Assembly (NCBI GenBank): GCA_038237435.1
Contig: JBBRYT010000009.1
Location: forward strand, 80,855 to 144,854
Reading direction: 5' to 3'
Source: JACCTI01 sp038237435
GTDB lineage: Bacteria > Verrucomicrobiota > Verrucomicrobiia > Chthoniobacterales > UBA10450
DNA length: 64,000 bases
Position 1 is the first letter of the stretch. Each line of letters opens with the position of its first letter. The position numbers and the translations under genes are program-made. Shown here one piece after another: positions 34,560-43,627 of this stretch. Under the pieces are notes generated by a model. The model did no database searches. It saw nothing but the letters and a program-made list of their open reading frames with translations, and was not told where the DNA came from.

Positions 34560-35846
34560 TTACGACCCGCCGTTTTGCAGCGCCCGCCGCATTACTACGG
34601 CGGTTTTTTCGAGGTCCAATTCCTGATGGGCGGCAGAAATGAAGCCGGTTTCGAACTGTGACGGCGCAAAGTAGACGCCGCCACGAAGACAATCATGAAA
34701 ATAGCGGGCGAACATTTCGCGATCGCTTTTCTGCGCGCTCGCCAAATCATGCACAGGCTCGTTTGTAAAAAACAAACAGAACATGGAGCCGATTCGGTGA
34801 AAGGTAAGCGGTCGATTCAATTCGCGAAGGATCGCTCGAACGGTTTCTTCGAATCGGCTTCCGAGATCTTCGAGAAGTCGCCAACCATCAACGCGATCCA
34901 GTTCGCGCAATTGCGCCAGACCCGCGGCCAAGGCGAGCGGATTACCGGAGAGTGTGCCAGCCTGATAAACCGGACCATCGGGCGACAGATGGTCCATGAT
35001 GTCGGCGCGGCCGCCGAACGCGCCGACGGGCAAGCCGCCGCCAATTATTTTCCCAAGCGCCGTGAGATCTGGCTTTATCTCGTAAAGTTCCTGGGCACCG
35101 CCGCGCGCGACGCGGAAGCCGGTCATCACTTCGTCGAAAATAAGTAGCGCGCCTTCTCGCGCACATTCATCGCGAAGCTGCTCGAGAAAATTTTCCTCGG
35201 GAAGATAGAGGCCTGCGTTCGCTGGGATCGGTTCGAGAATGACCGCGGCAATTTGATTTTTGTTTGCACGAAAAGCCGAGCGGACCGCATCGCTGTTGTT
35301 GAAGGGAAGAGAAATCGTTAGCTGTGCGAAGTCGTCCGGAATACCGGCGCTGTCGGGTTTGCCATGCGTGAGCGCGCCGCTGCCCGCCTGCACGAGAAGT
35401 GAATCAACGTGGCCGTGGTAACAGCCGTCGAATTTGATGATCTTTTCGCGGCGCGTGAATCCGCGCGCCAATCGCACGCACGACATGGTCGCTTCGGTGC
35501 CGCTGTTGACCATGCGAACTTTTTCAATCGACGGAACCCAGCGGCAGATTAATTCGGCCATTTCCACTTCGAGTGGATTAGGAATTCCGAAACTAACGCC
35601 GCGCGTCGCCGTGTTTTTCACCGCTTCGATTACGACGCGCGGAGCGTGACCTAAAATCGCCGGGCCCCAGGTGCCGACGTAGTCGATCAATTCATTTCCA
35701 TCGACGTCCCAGATGCGCGCGCCTTCAGCGCGCTCGACAAAAAATGGTTCTCCGCCAACCGCGCGAAAGGCGCGCACCGGTGAATTCACGCCGCCGGGAA
35801 TTCGCGCGCGCGCCGCGGCGAAGAGTTCTGAAGATCGGGACGGCAT
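34560..35846 (-). CDS. hemL: glutamate-1-semialdehyde 2,1-aminomutase
   Basis: 428 residues from ATG 35846. This start gives the standard N-terminus (SSELFAAARARIPGGVNSPV); the frame is open further upstream to 35963 without family support. The PLP-lysine is in ALGKIIGGGLPVGAFGG, and the GTEATMSCVRLAR cofactor segment is intact. It makes 5-aminolevulinate for tetrapyrrole synthesis in the C5 pathway. Confidence 0.96.
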   Translation of the reverse strand: MPSRSSELFAAARARIPGGVNSPVRAFRAVGGEPFFVERAEGARIWDVDGNELIDYVGTWGPAILGHAPRVVIEAVKNTATRGVSFGIPNPLEVEMAELICRWVPSIEKVRMVNSGTEATMSCVRLARGFTRREKIIKFDGCYHGHVDSLLVQAGSGALTHGKPDSAGIPDDFAQLTISLPFNNSDAVRSAFRANKNQIAAVILEPIPANAGLYLPEENFLEQLRDECAREGALLIFDEVMTGFRVARGGAQELYEIKPDLTALGKIIGGGLPVGAFGGRADIMDHLSPDGPVYQAGTLSGNPLALAAGLAQLRELDRVDGWRLLEDLGSRFEETVRAILRELNRPLTFHRIGSMFCLFFTNEPVHDLASAQKSDREMFARYFHDCLRGGVYFAPSQFETGFISAAHQELDLEKTAVVMRRALQNGGS

Positions 35847-35949
35847 GTCGTTGGAAGTTTCAATGATTGTGCGAAATGTCGAATCGATCGCGGGGTGAGG
35901 GCGGTGACGTTGACACTCCGGCGTGGCGCTCCTAGTCTCCGGTCGCAAC

Positions 35950-36021
35950 GGCGGGGTAGCCAAGTGGTAAGGCGGCGGTCTGCAAAACCGCCATTCGTGG
36001 GTTCGATTCCCGCCCCCGCCT
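35950..36021 (+). tRNA. tRNA-Cys(GCA)
   Basis: Acceptor stem GGCGGGG (35950-35956) pairs with CCCCGCC (36014-36020), discriminator U at 36021 as is typical of tRNA-Cys. Anticodon loop CTGCAAA gives GCA. The T-loop GTTCGATTC is canonical. CCA is not encoded. A perfect 7-bp hairpin TTGCTCT/AGAGCAA (36044-36060) follows. Confidence 0.95.
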
Positions 36022-36043
36022 CATCAACAGCGTCTCGCGAGCG

Positions 36044-36060
36044 TTGCTCTTCAAGAGCAA
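36044..36060 (+). terminator. hairpin downstream of tRNA-Cys
   Basis: TTGCTCT (36044-36050), loop TCA, AGAGCAA (36054-36060). Only a weak U-rich tail follows, so it may act as a weak terminator or processing signal. Confidence 0.45.
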
Positions 36061-36092
36061 GTGATGGCTCATCTTCTGCTTGAAATAGCAGG

Positions 36093-36983
36093 GTGTTAAG
36101 ACCAACTGTCGCTCTCTTCGCCGTTTTGGCGGCGTGCGTTGCCTACACGAGCACATTGCCGCCGCTGACGCTGAAAGATGTCAGTCTGATGTTACGCAGC
36201 GGTTACTCGTCTGAGGCCGTCGTGCGAGAAATTTCCGCGCGGAGATTTCTGGGCTCGGTCGATGCAGCGGCGGAGAAAACTCTTTCGCAGGCAGGTGCAA
36301 CGTCGGATCTGATCGCAACACTGCGCAGCGGAGCGTACGGATTATCATCGGAGCAAGCGGCCGCAGCCGAAAATGAGCTGGCCGCAAGAACCAGGCTGCG
36401 CGATTTCCAAGCAGAGCAAGCGCGAAAAGTTGAGGCGCAGTATCGAAAAGAAATCGTGCGCAAAACCGAGAGTGCTCCTCAGCAGGTCGCGCCCTCGTCG
36501 AGTCGAATCATCGATCAGATCAAGGGCGATTTGGTTACTTCGCGAAATGGATTGTTGAGCACATTCAATGATCAGGCGCTCGACAAGAAAAAGTTGATCG
36601 GCCTTTATTTTTCGGCCCGTTGGTGTCCCCGTTGCAGGAAATTCACCCCGACTTTGGTGGAATATTACAATCGCGTCGCGCCGACACATCCGGAATTCGA
36701 AATTCTGTTTGTGAGCAGCGACCGATCGGAATCTGGCATGGAGCAATACATGCGCGACGCGCAAATGCCGTGGCCGGCCGTTCGGTTCGACAAGGTGGCC
36801 GAAAAGGAGGCCGTGCAAAAATATGCCGGCGCCGGCATTCCTTGTCTGGTGATCATCGATTCAGACGGGCGCGTGATTTCTCATAGCTACGAGGGCAAGA
36901 CCAATGTTGGGCCCGGTAAAGTCTTGAGCGATTTGGACGCGATCTTTGCGCGCGACGCCAATCAAGTGGCGCTGCGACGCTGA
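36093..36983 (+). CDS. thioredoxin-like protein with N-terminal export signal
   Basis: 296 residues from GTG 36093. A hydrophobic N-terminal segment suggests export, then a region with helix-rich Gly/Ala/Glu content (residues 30-145), then a nucleoredoxin/TlpA-like thioredoxin fold with active site ARWCPRCRKFTP near residue 176 and cis-Pro segment GAGIPCLVIID. An N-terminal hinge with LTLKDVSLMLRSGYSSE resembles a short repeat-like domain. It probably reduces or shuffles disulphides in the periplasm. Confidence 0.82.
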   Translation: MLRPTVALFAVLAACVAYTSTLPPLTLKDVSLMLRSGYSSEAVVREISARRFLGSVDAAAEKTLSQAGATSDLIATLRSGAYGLSSEQAAAAENELAARTRLRDFQAEQARKVEAQYRKEIVRKTESAPQQVAPSSSRIIDQIKGDLVTSRNGLLSTFNDQALDKKKLIGLYFSARWCPRCRKFTPTLVEYYNRVAPTHPEFEILFVSSDRSESGMEQYMRDAQMPWPAVRFDKVAEKEAVQKYAGAGIPCLVIIDSDGRVISHSYEGKTNVGPGKVLSDLDAIFARDANQVALRR

Positions 36984-37071
36984 CCGGAAAAACCTGTCGA
37001 ATGCTTCGCAGCAGAGAGTACTTTACGCCTACTGGCGGAATGTTTCGTGCTGCTTTTCAGAGATCTGTCCC

Positions 37072-37677
37072 ATGAAAAACGGGAGACGTTCGAGTCAGCG
37101 GCGACACCGATGGAGTTCCATCGGATCCGCGGCCTTTGCCATTACTATGCTTGCCGTGCTCGGATTGGGCGGTGGTTTTCTCCTCGCGCTTTTGCCATCT
37201 AATTCCGTCGACCGTTCGGCCACCGTGCCGCGAAATCTGCCGGAGTTTCAGTCCTTGCCGCTGCAACATTCGACACCATCCCCCGAGCCTCTGCGCGACG
37301 CGGAAAACACGAAAGAAGTGTTTCTCATCGCCGCCGCGGCATCGACGATGTCGCCCGCGGCGGCCGAGCTGAACTTCAAAATTTTTCCGGCGTCCGAGTT
37401 TGTTGAATCGAAAGTAAGCGCGCTTTCGCCGACCGCGGATTCGGTGCCGGTTAACTCGGCAATCAATATTCCAGTTTTCGGCGGTGGGGCCGAGCGTTTT
37501 TCCACGCAAGTTCCACCGGCGTCGAAGAGCGCGGTAGCCTTCGAAGCACTTCAGACCGAAAGCATTCCCGAGCCGGCCACGTGGACACTTGTCCTCTTTG
37601 GAATCTTGTTGGGTGCCTTTGTTCTCAGGTCGCGCCGACAATCTCGGCCCGCTGAATCGCAAGATTGGATTCGTTAG
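37072..37677 (+). CDS. PEP-CTERM sorted exported protein
   Basis: 201 residues from ATG 37072. An N-terminal basic segment and membrane helix are followed by a Ser/Pro/Ala-rich region, and the C-terminus is a PEP-CTERM signal: PEPATWTLVLFGILLG, then basic RSRRQ. Exosortase recognises this tail in Gram-negative bacteria that make exopolysaccharide. No exosortase gene is in the window. The gene converges on and overlaps the GH15 gene by 53 bp. Its TAG lies in a repeat variant (37669-37678). Confidence 0.82.
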   Translation: MKNGRRSSQRRHRWSSIGSAAFAITMLAVLGLGGGFLLALLPSNSVDRSATVPRNLPEFQSLPLQHSTPSPEPLRDAENTKEVFLIAAAASTMSPAAAELNFKIFPASEFVESKVSALSPTADSVPVNSAINIPVFGGGAERFSTQVPPASKSAVAFEALQTESIPEPATWTLVLFGILLGAFVLRSRRQSRPAESQDWIR

Positions 37678-39994
37678 GAAAACTGAATTCAATCGTTGCG
37701 CCGACCGGCAAGTCCGCGGTCGGCAAATCGACAAACCAAAGTCCGAGACCGGTCTGAGTTGAAACAATCTCGCCGGTGAGATTATCGCTCGTTCGCCATT
37801 GTGCCACTCCCGCTCCATCAAGAATGATTCGCAAGTTTCGCCGGTGTTGAATTCGATCCATGCGATGCGCTTTTGTCCAAATCTCAAACGATGAGTCGCG
37901 TCGTTTTCCCTGCACATAACGCGCATAGGCCGGCTCGATTCGATCAAAGACAACGTCTTCCGCGCGACTTCGCACTAACGCCAGGTATTCCGCGTGCGCC
38001 CAACAAAGCGGCATGGCGGAGCCGGTCGGCTCGCCGCGTTTGAATCCAAATCCATCATCTCCGAACCAGACTTGTTCCGGCATCATGCCGCCCGCATTGG
38101 AAAGTCTTTCCATCGCTTTGATGAAGGGAAGGGGATCGCGACCGGCCGCTAACTCGTAATGGCCGCGCTCGCCGGTCAGCAAAGGCCAGCATCCGCCAAC
38201 ACCTGCGCCATCGAAGGCCATGCCATTCGCTTTTTGTCCGTAGCCGTCGTGGTTGTAACGCTGCCAGCAAGGCCCTTGCGCGAGATCATACTTAATCACC
38301 GCATCGATGACGGCGATCGAATCGAGAATCAGCGGGTCATTAGGATCACGCAGACCTAGCCTAACGAGTGCAAGAAAATCGCCACCGACAACATTCCGCG
38401 CCGGATGCAGGCCGCCGCCGTTCGCTATTTGCAGCATGCTTGTGTCCGGATTCGCGCTGATTCGCGGATCGTTTGGATCCGAAGGCGTGATGCGGATGTA
38501 ATGGCGTGGGTTTCCCGGAACCAGTTCGCCGCAAGTCGTCGAGGTCCATTTTTCCAGGTGCGCCGAAACCCAGTCCGCATAATCGATGGCGAATTGCGCG
38601 CAGGATTCGTCGCCGCGCCCGCGCGCAAATTCCGAAACGCAGACCAGGCTGGCGATGATCGATGCTAATGTTCCCGGCGAATATCCGGCGGCTTCCTCCC
38701 ATCGATCCTGGCCGGTGACCGGTCCGCGCAAAATGAGAAAACGCGCCGCGTGCGAAACGAGTGTCCATGGATCGAAAAGACCGAGCGCATCTTTTTCACG
38801 CAGGTGCCAAGCGAGAAGGATCGGCGCCGCGATTTCGTCGAGCTGCAAGCCGGTCCAGTAAGCTTGCCCGTTGATCCAACTGTTCTGTGGCAGTCGACCA
38901 TCAGGAAGTTGCAGACAAGCGAGCCAGATAAGCGCGCGGCGCGCGGTCTCCGCTTGTTCGCTCGCGAGCAAACCGATCGCGCTTTGCACAATGTCGCGCG
39001 GCCAAACCAAGTGATAACCGCCGAGCTCATCGTCGCCTTTTGTTTCGCCCCACGGGATGCTCATCGACGCCACCAACGCGCCGGTGAAAGTCTTGTCCTC
39101 GTGCGCGAGTAGCACGGAACGACTCAGCCGAAACAGATGTCCATCATCGCCCGTGTGCCGGCCTAATCCCTGCTTCGCACGCGAGCGTTGCCACTGGTTC
39201 ACGAAATTGTCGCGCTGTTGCTCAAACGGCTCGTCGATCGATTGTAATAACTTCACCGCAGAACTTTGTTCGCTGCGCCCAAAAGCGACGCCGATGGTGA
39301 ACTCAAAATTGCGTGACAAATCTATCTCCGCAGTCAGCGCGACATTTCCATCGAGCGCGGCATCGAATTCCCAATCCATTTCGAAATTCTGCAGATCCTG
39401 CCAGCCATCGCTCGCGCCGACGTAACCGACTGAACGCCGCGTGAAATCCGGCTCGGCTCCCATGACCAGATGAATATCGTCGCGCCAGGCGCGAACTAAT
39501 TGACGGCCACCCACACTCGCGAGCGCAGCGTTGTTATGCCAGCCGCCGCGCTTCAAATGCGGCGCGAGCAAGGCGAAGACGCGGAGTTTTTTGCCTAACG
39601 AGTGGTCGGTTAACTCAATCCGATGATGAACAAGGAGAACCGACGAATGCGGATCGGTCGCGATGTCCTTGATGATCCGATAACGTCCCTCCCGATCGGA
39701 ATTAATGATGCGATAAAGCAGCGCGCCCTTTTCCGGATATTGCAATTCGTGCTCGAGATCGCGCCTTTCCTCGTGAAAAAAACTTTCGCCGTCCGTGATT
39801 AGTAATTGGAAATCACGCGTGTTCGGCTGATCAACGTGTGGATAATAAATCTCGTTGATGACGCCGTGCGAAAGCGTGAACCACATCCGGCAACTGCTGT
39901 GATAGGCGGTGCCGATGCCTTCCTTCGTGCTCTGTGTCCAGCGCGGCTCCGCGCCCGGCCAACCGAAAGCGATGCTCTGTGGTTTTTCCGCCAT
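37625..39994 (-). CDS. GH15 family glucoamylase / glucan 1,4-alpha-glucosidase
   Basis: 789 residues from ATG 39994. N-terminal beta-sandwich (residues 1-250) with HEERRDLEHEL, then an (alpha/alpha)6 barrel: GGYHLVWPRDI carries the conserved WPRD, and GGMMPEQVW holds the catalytic Glu. These enzymes release glucose from starch- or glycogen-like chains, in the cytosol here since no signal is seen. A frameshifted copy of the first 150 codons lies at 45823-46249. Exact repeat copies lie at 38359 and 39593. Confidence 0.95.
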   Translation of the reverse strand: MAEKPQSIAFGWPGAEPRWTQSTKEGIGTAYHSSCRMWFTLSHGVINEIYYPHVDQPNTRDFQLLITDGESFFHEERRDLEHELQYPEKGALLYRIINSDREGRYRIIKDIATDPHSSVLLVHHRIELTDHSLGKKLRVFALLAPHLKRGGWHNNAALASVGGRQLVRAWRDDIHLVMGAEPDFTRRSVGYVGASDGWQDLQNFEMDWEFDAALDGNVALTAEIDLSRNFEFTIGVAFGRSEQSSAVKLLQSIDEPFEQQRDNFVNQWQRSRAKQGLGRHTGDDGHLFRLSRSVLLAHEDKTFTGALVASMSIPWGETKGDDELGGYHLVWPRDIVQSAIGLLASEQAETARRALIWLACLQLPDGRLPQNSWINGQAYWTGLQLDEIAAPILLAWHLREKDALGLFDPWTLVSHAARFLILRGPVTGQDRWEEAAGYSPGTLASIIASLVCVSEFARGRGDESCAQFAIDYADWVSAHLEKWTSTTCGELVPGNPRHYIRITPSDPNDPRISANPDTSMLQIANGGGLHPARNVVGGDFLALVRLGLRDPNDPLILDSIAVIDAVIKYDLAQGPCWQRYNHDGYGQKANGMAFDGAGVGGCWPLLTGERGHYELAAGRDPLPFIKAMERLSNAGGMMPEQVWFGDDGFGFKRGEPTGSAMPLCWAHAEYLALVRSRAEDVVFDRIEPAYARYVQGKRRDSSFEIWTKAHRMDRIQHRRNLRIILDGAGVAQWRTSDNLTGEIVSTQTGLGLWFVDLPTADLPVGATIEFSFPNESNLAIQRAEIVGAT

Positions 39995-40058
39995 CGCGCC
40001 CTTCATTAAGAGCGAAGCGCGGCGCGATAGCGAGAGGAGAAAAGAGATTCGGCGGTGC
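39570..40058. repeat. ~490-bp direct duplicate flanking the surface-fibre cluster (copy 1)
   Basis: This is the 5' end and upstream region of the intact GH15 gene; see the partner at 45820-46310. Both copies carry the dispersed repeat near their left edge (39593 exact, 45849 one mismatch). Confidence 0.85.
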
Positions 40059-40130
40059 GTTCCCCGTATCTGATTCGATTAAAGCGATTCCTGCCGACTA
40101 AAGAACTCGCGAGAGAGCGACCTGGCCAGT
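40010..40130. other. spacer between GH15 and surface-fibre subunit C
   Basis: About 120 bp with no gene. The first roughly 50 bp (to about 40058) are homologous to the sequence upstream of the GH15 fragment at 46250-46310, so they belong to the duplicated block. Confidence 0.6.
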
Positions 40131-40624
40131 TACGGGCTTGTAAGGGTGTAAACCACCGAGATCGTGTATGTGCCGGGCGGATCGGTGCTGAGGTTCGAGT
40201 CCAGGCGGTAGTCTATGGCGCGGACTTGGTTGCTGCTGACTTTTGGGCCGGTGGCTAGCACCTGATTGCTTGTAGTAAGCACCGACCACGCCGAGGAAAA
40301 CGCGGGCGCGCGCACCGCTAGTTTGGAGGCGGGTTTATTTGGGTTGGTGTCTCCGCTTGAAGGCGCGAAAGAAAATGTGCTGGTGAGTACCCTGACAGAA
40401 AGAGTCCATGTGCTTGTGCTGGATAGGATCGTGAGATTGTGCGCCGATGTTTTTATGACCTGCGCCGCTCCAGTCGATGCATTGTAATCGGTCGTCAGAA
40501 ACGGTATCGATACCGAAGTGCTGCTGGTTGTGAGCGAGAGTGCCGCAAGCAAGCTCCCGATCGTCAGCAGAAACACGAGCGCTGTTGCAGCGGACACGAG
40601 CCGGAAATGAGAAGGCCGGTTCAT
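40130..40624 (-). CDS. small surface-fibre subunit-like protein, paralogue C
   Basis: 164 residues, signal-anchor (ATALVFLLTIGSLLAAL), then a Ser/Thr-rich beta domain ending DPPGTYTISVVYTLTSP. The same end (DPPGTYT..VYTLTAP) closes two neighbours at 44585 and 45216, making three paralogues. No cysteine. The tail and spacing resemble WxL-type or pilin-like immunoglobulin-fold domains that end in a G strand. Its 3' end overlaps nothing; its start overlaps the usher-like gene stop by 4 bp. Confidence 0.75.
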   Translation of the reverse strand: MNRPSHFRLVSAATALVFLLTIGSLLAALSLTTSSTSVSIPFLTTDYNASTGAAQVIKTSAHNLTILSSTSTWTLSVRVLTSTFSFAPSSGDTNPNKPASKLAVRAPAFSSAWSVLTTSNQVLATGPKVSSNQVRAIDYRLDSNLSTDPPGTYTISVVYTLTSP

Positions 40625-43617
40625 TCGTTGCCCGCGATAAAGGTTTTGCGAATTCGCTTCGGGTGATCCGTCACGGTGAACTCCAGATTCTCAATGCGTG
40701 TGCGATTGACGCTCACCGTGAGGTGTAGCGGAGTGACGCTCTGCTGTGAACGCAAGCTCGCGCTGTCGATCTCGATCTGATATTTGCCCGGCTCAAGGTA
40801 AAGGGAAAAGAATCCATCCGCGCGCGTGAAACCTCGCGTTTGCCGGCCAGTCGCGTCGGTGGCGATGAGCTCGTAGCCGGCGAGATCCGGCTTATCGTCA
40901 CCACCGGAGATCGCCTGAAGCACGTCCGCATCCGGATTTTTCGCCTGCGCAAAACGCACCTGGCCTTCGCAGACAGTCGGCTTGATTAATCCGATCGGCA
41001 GCGTGGTGACCTCACCCTTCGTCAGTTGCACCTCGGTGGATTTTCGCGCTTCGTTTTCACTATAGTGAACTTCTGACGGCGGCGTGATCGTGAGCGGGTG
41101 TTTCCCGTTCTCCATGGCGGGCAGAGTGAAGTTGCCATCCGCGTCGGTGAGCGCCTGGAATTTCCCGGCCGCGACTTTCACCCCCGCGAGTCCCGGTTCG
41201 CCCGGATCGAAACGCCCGTTGTTGTCCACGTCCTCAAAGACGCGGCCAGTTGCCTGGCCTTTTCGCGGCAACCATGGCACCGCGATCCGAAAATCGTGAC
41301 GAAACGTCAGCATGACAGCGCCCTCAGTGGACGAGGCGCCACGCCCCGTTTCGGCGCCGCGGGTCGTCACCGCTCCTTGAATGCCGGCCCACCAGTCGCG
41401 CCCGATTCGCCGTTCAATCGACCCCGATGCGCGGCTCGCGAACCCGGCGTTTTCGTAGCTGTAGATTGTGCTCGCGGCTCTCACCGACCACTCCTCCGTT
41501 TGCCAGGTCGCGGCGGCGCTCGTGTTGAAACCGGTGCGATTTAGTGCCTGCCGATCCCCATCGAAATTTTTCGTGTATCTGCCGGTGAATTCAACCGCCA
41601 GTGATCCTGGCCCTCCGATTTTTTCCAGGAACGCTGGCGCCGGCTGGGTATAGCGGATGTCCGGCCCCGTGGTCAGGAAGCGCGATTCCGATTTCTCGGC
41701 GCCGCCGTTCTCGTGCATCTCGATTCCGCCGCGCGATGCGAGGTTCACTTCCCACGTTCCACCGCCAAGGCCTGGTTGCGGCCGGTCAAACAGCGTCAGA
41801 TTCAAGGCCGCCGCTTTCTCGTCCGCGCGATCCAGGAAGTTGCTATTAGTGAAGTAACTGGTCTGCTGGATTTCGAAATTTCCGGACGGCAAACGCCACG
41901 CTTCGGACGGCTCGCTCGATCGCTTCCAGCGAAGTCCTGCGTTTAGCAGACGTGATTCGCTCGTTCGCAGGAAATCCGGAATGATGTCCTGTTCTTCCGC
42001 CAGCGTCTTCTCGATGTTCGGCACGACTTTGTAATTCGACTCGTTGTAATTGGCGTAGGCCTCCGCGTATGTCGGATTCGCGCTGATTCGGAAACTCACA
42101 TAGGCGCGCCGATCGTCGCGTCCATTCTGCGCGCCGGGAAAACTCTTCTCGCCGGTGGCAAATTCTACGCCGGCTTTTACAGGCGATGTGTCTTTCTCGT
42201 TCGGAAGCGTCCGGTTGTAGTGCAATCCTGCCAAGCCTGCGAAGCCGTTCTGGCCCTCGCTGTTTTGCCCCGCCCCTACTGAAAGCTCCGCGCGCAGCGG
42301 GATTTCGACTGGCAACTTCCATCCGCTCTCGAAAGCGAGGCTGTCCCAGTTTTTTCCTTGCGGGCCGACATCACCGCGCTTGCTCAAGGTGTCGACGCGC
42401 CAGGACTCTATCGGCCCCGCGGCGGGCCTTCCGCTTATCGCAGCGCCGAAGACGTCTTTGCGAACTAACGTCAGCGTGTTTCGCTCAGCGAACACCTCCA
42501 CTTGTACACTCTCCGGCCGCGCCAACGGGCGGACCGCGACCCGCACGCCGTCACCTGTTTCGCGAGACGAAAGCAGACGCGCCGCCACTGCCGAAATCTC
42601 GCCGAGTTCCAAGTCCCAGTGCGGATTGTATAAGCCCAGATGAAAAAAGTTCCGCTGACTGCTCCCCGGCAATGCGGCAAGTGCGCTCGAGAGTTCGCCG
42701 CGCCGTTCTGACGGATGGGTGAACGCCTGGAGGAATTGCAGTCGCGTCTCCTCCGCAATCAGACCATCAATTGCAAGCGTCTCATTGAATACGCCACTGG
42801 AGCGACCCCTTTTCCCTGAGCCAATCGTATCGCCGCCGCCGATCTGCACACTTGCCTTCAACGTCTCGTAGAGCGCAACGCGATCGGGCGGCGTCTGTGG
42901 CGGGAAAACTTCCGTGTGGAAATAGCGGCATTCTTTCGCGGCAGCATCCGGCATCTCGTCGGCTTGAATGTCAGTGATGGTTACAAACGCGGTGTAGGCC
43001 GCGATGGTCGCAGTCGGTTCCACTTCGATTGTGGTTTCGCCCGTTGCGCCAGGGGCTACCAGCAGCGTGTCTGGCGTCGCTTTGGTGCGGGACTTCTCCG
43101 GTGAGGTCGTCGGCTTCAGTTTGAAGTGCAACGGTGTGTTGCCGGTATTGTCGATCTTAAGCTGATAAGATGCTTTCTCGCCCGAGCGGATGAAGTGCGA
43201 ATCGACGCCATCCGTCTTTGCCTTGAAGCTGGCCGCGGACTTGATCCTGACGCGGACTTCGCGGGTCGCGCCGCCAACCTCACGCACACTGACGAGCGGT
43301 GCGGTGCCCCCGGCGGTTTCCGGCGGCACATACAACGTCTGAAGCAGCGTCTTTTCCTCGTTAGGCTGCAATTCCACTACTGTTTGCTTCGGCGAAATCG
43401 ATTGCAGCGGTTTCTCCACCGCAAGCTCGAGTCTAACCGCCGCAGCCTCCGCTCCGGTGTTGCGCAGATGGACAGCGACAGCCGGGAAACTCCTCGGCCC
43501 TGCTTCAGCCTCCGGCGCGCCGATCGACCATTCGACCGTTGTCGCGTCCGCTGTCGAAGCGGACAGACATACGCTGAGGACAGCGCACGCTACAACAACT
43601 CGAGACCGGCAGCGCAT
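40621..43617 (-). CDS. large usher-like/outer-membrane barrel protein with Cna/SdrD B-like domain
   Basis: 998 residues with signal peptide (VVVACAVLSVCLSASTADA). Residues about 30-240 are two Ig-like domains (NTGAEAAAVRLEL; NTGNTPLHFKL). The middle (about 260-780) is a long, beta-rich, Gly/Ser/Asn-rich region with alternating aromatic strands as in outer-membrane barrels. A SdrD-B/Cna-B-like domain with GRVFEDVDNNGRFDPGE starts near residue 780; a second (CEGQVRFAQAKNPDAD) follows. The order subunits-usher-chaperone-subunits suggests a chaperone-usher-like export route, though it has no recognisable FimD signature. Confidence 0.7.
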   Translation of the reverse strand: MRCRSRVVVACAVLSVCLSASTADATTVEWSIGAPEAEAGPRSFPAVAVHLRNTGAEAAAVRLELAVEKPLQSISPKQTVVELQPNEEKTLLQTLYVPPETAGGTAPLVSVREVGGATREVRVRIKSAASFKAKTDGVDSHFIRSGEKASYQLKIDNTGNTPLHFKLKPTTSPEKSRTKATPDTLLVAPGATGETTIEVEPTATIAAYTAFVTITDIQADEMPDAAAKECRYFHTEVFPPQTPPDRVALYETLKASVQIGGGDTIGSGKRGRSSGVFNETLAIDGLIAEETRLQFLQAFTHPSERRGELSSALAALPGSSQRNFFHLGLYNPHWDLELGEISAVAARLLSSRETGDGVRVAVRPLARPESVQVEVFAERNTLTLVRKDVFGAAISGRPAAGPIESWRVDTLSKRGDVGPQGKNWDSLAFESGWKLPVEIPLRAELSVGAGQNSEGQNGFAGLAGLHYNRTLPNEKDTSPVKAGVEFATGEKSFPGAQNGRDDRRAYVSFRISANPTYAEAYANYNESNYKVVPNIEKTLAEEQDIIPDFLRTSESRLLNAGLRWKRSSEPSEAWRLPSGNFEIQQTSYFTNSNFLDRADEKAAALNLTLFDRPQPGLGGGTWEVNLASRGGIEMHENGGAEKSESRFLTTGPDIRYTQPAPAFLEKIGGPGSLAVEFTGRYTKNFDGDRQALNRTGFNTSAAATWQTEEWSVRAASTIYSYENAGFASRASGSIERRIGRDWWAGIQGAVTTRGAETGRGASSTEGAVMLTFRHDFRIAVPWLPRKGQATGRVFEDVDNNGRFDPGEPGLAGVKVAAGKFQALTDADGNFTLPAMENGKHPLTITPPSEVHYSENEARKSTEVQLTKGEVTTLPIGLIKPTVCEGQVRFAQAKNPDADVLQAISGGDDKPDLAGYELIATDATGRQTRGFTRADGFFSLYLEPGKYQIEIDSASLRSQQSVTPLHLTVSVNRTRIENLEFTVTDHPKRIRKTFIAGNE

Positions 43618-43627
43618 CGCCGCACGG

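Noticed and set aside
37057..37953. 298-residue frame on - across the PEP-CTERM gene
   Set aside because: It is a shadow of the PEP-CTERM and GH15 frames; Arg-rich with no family pattern.
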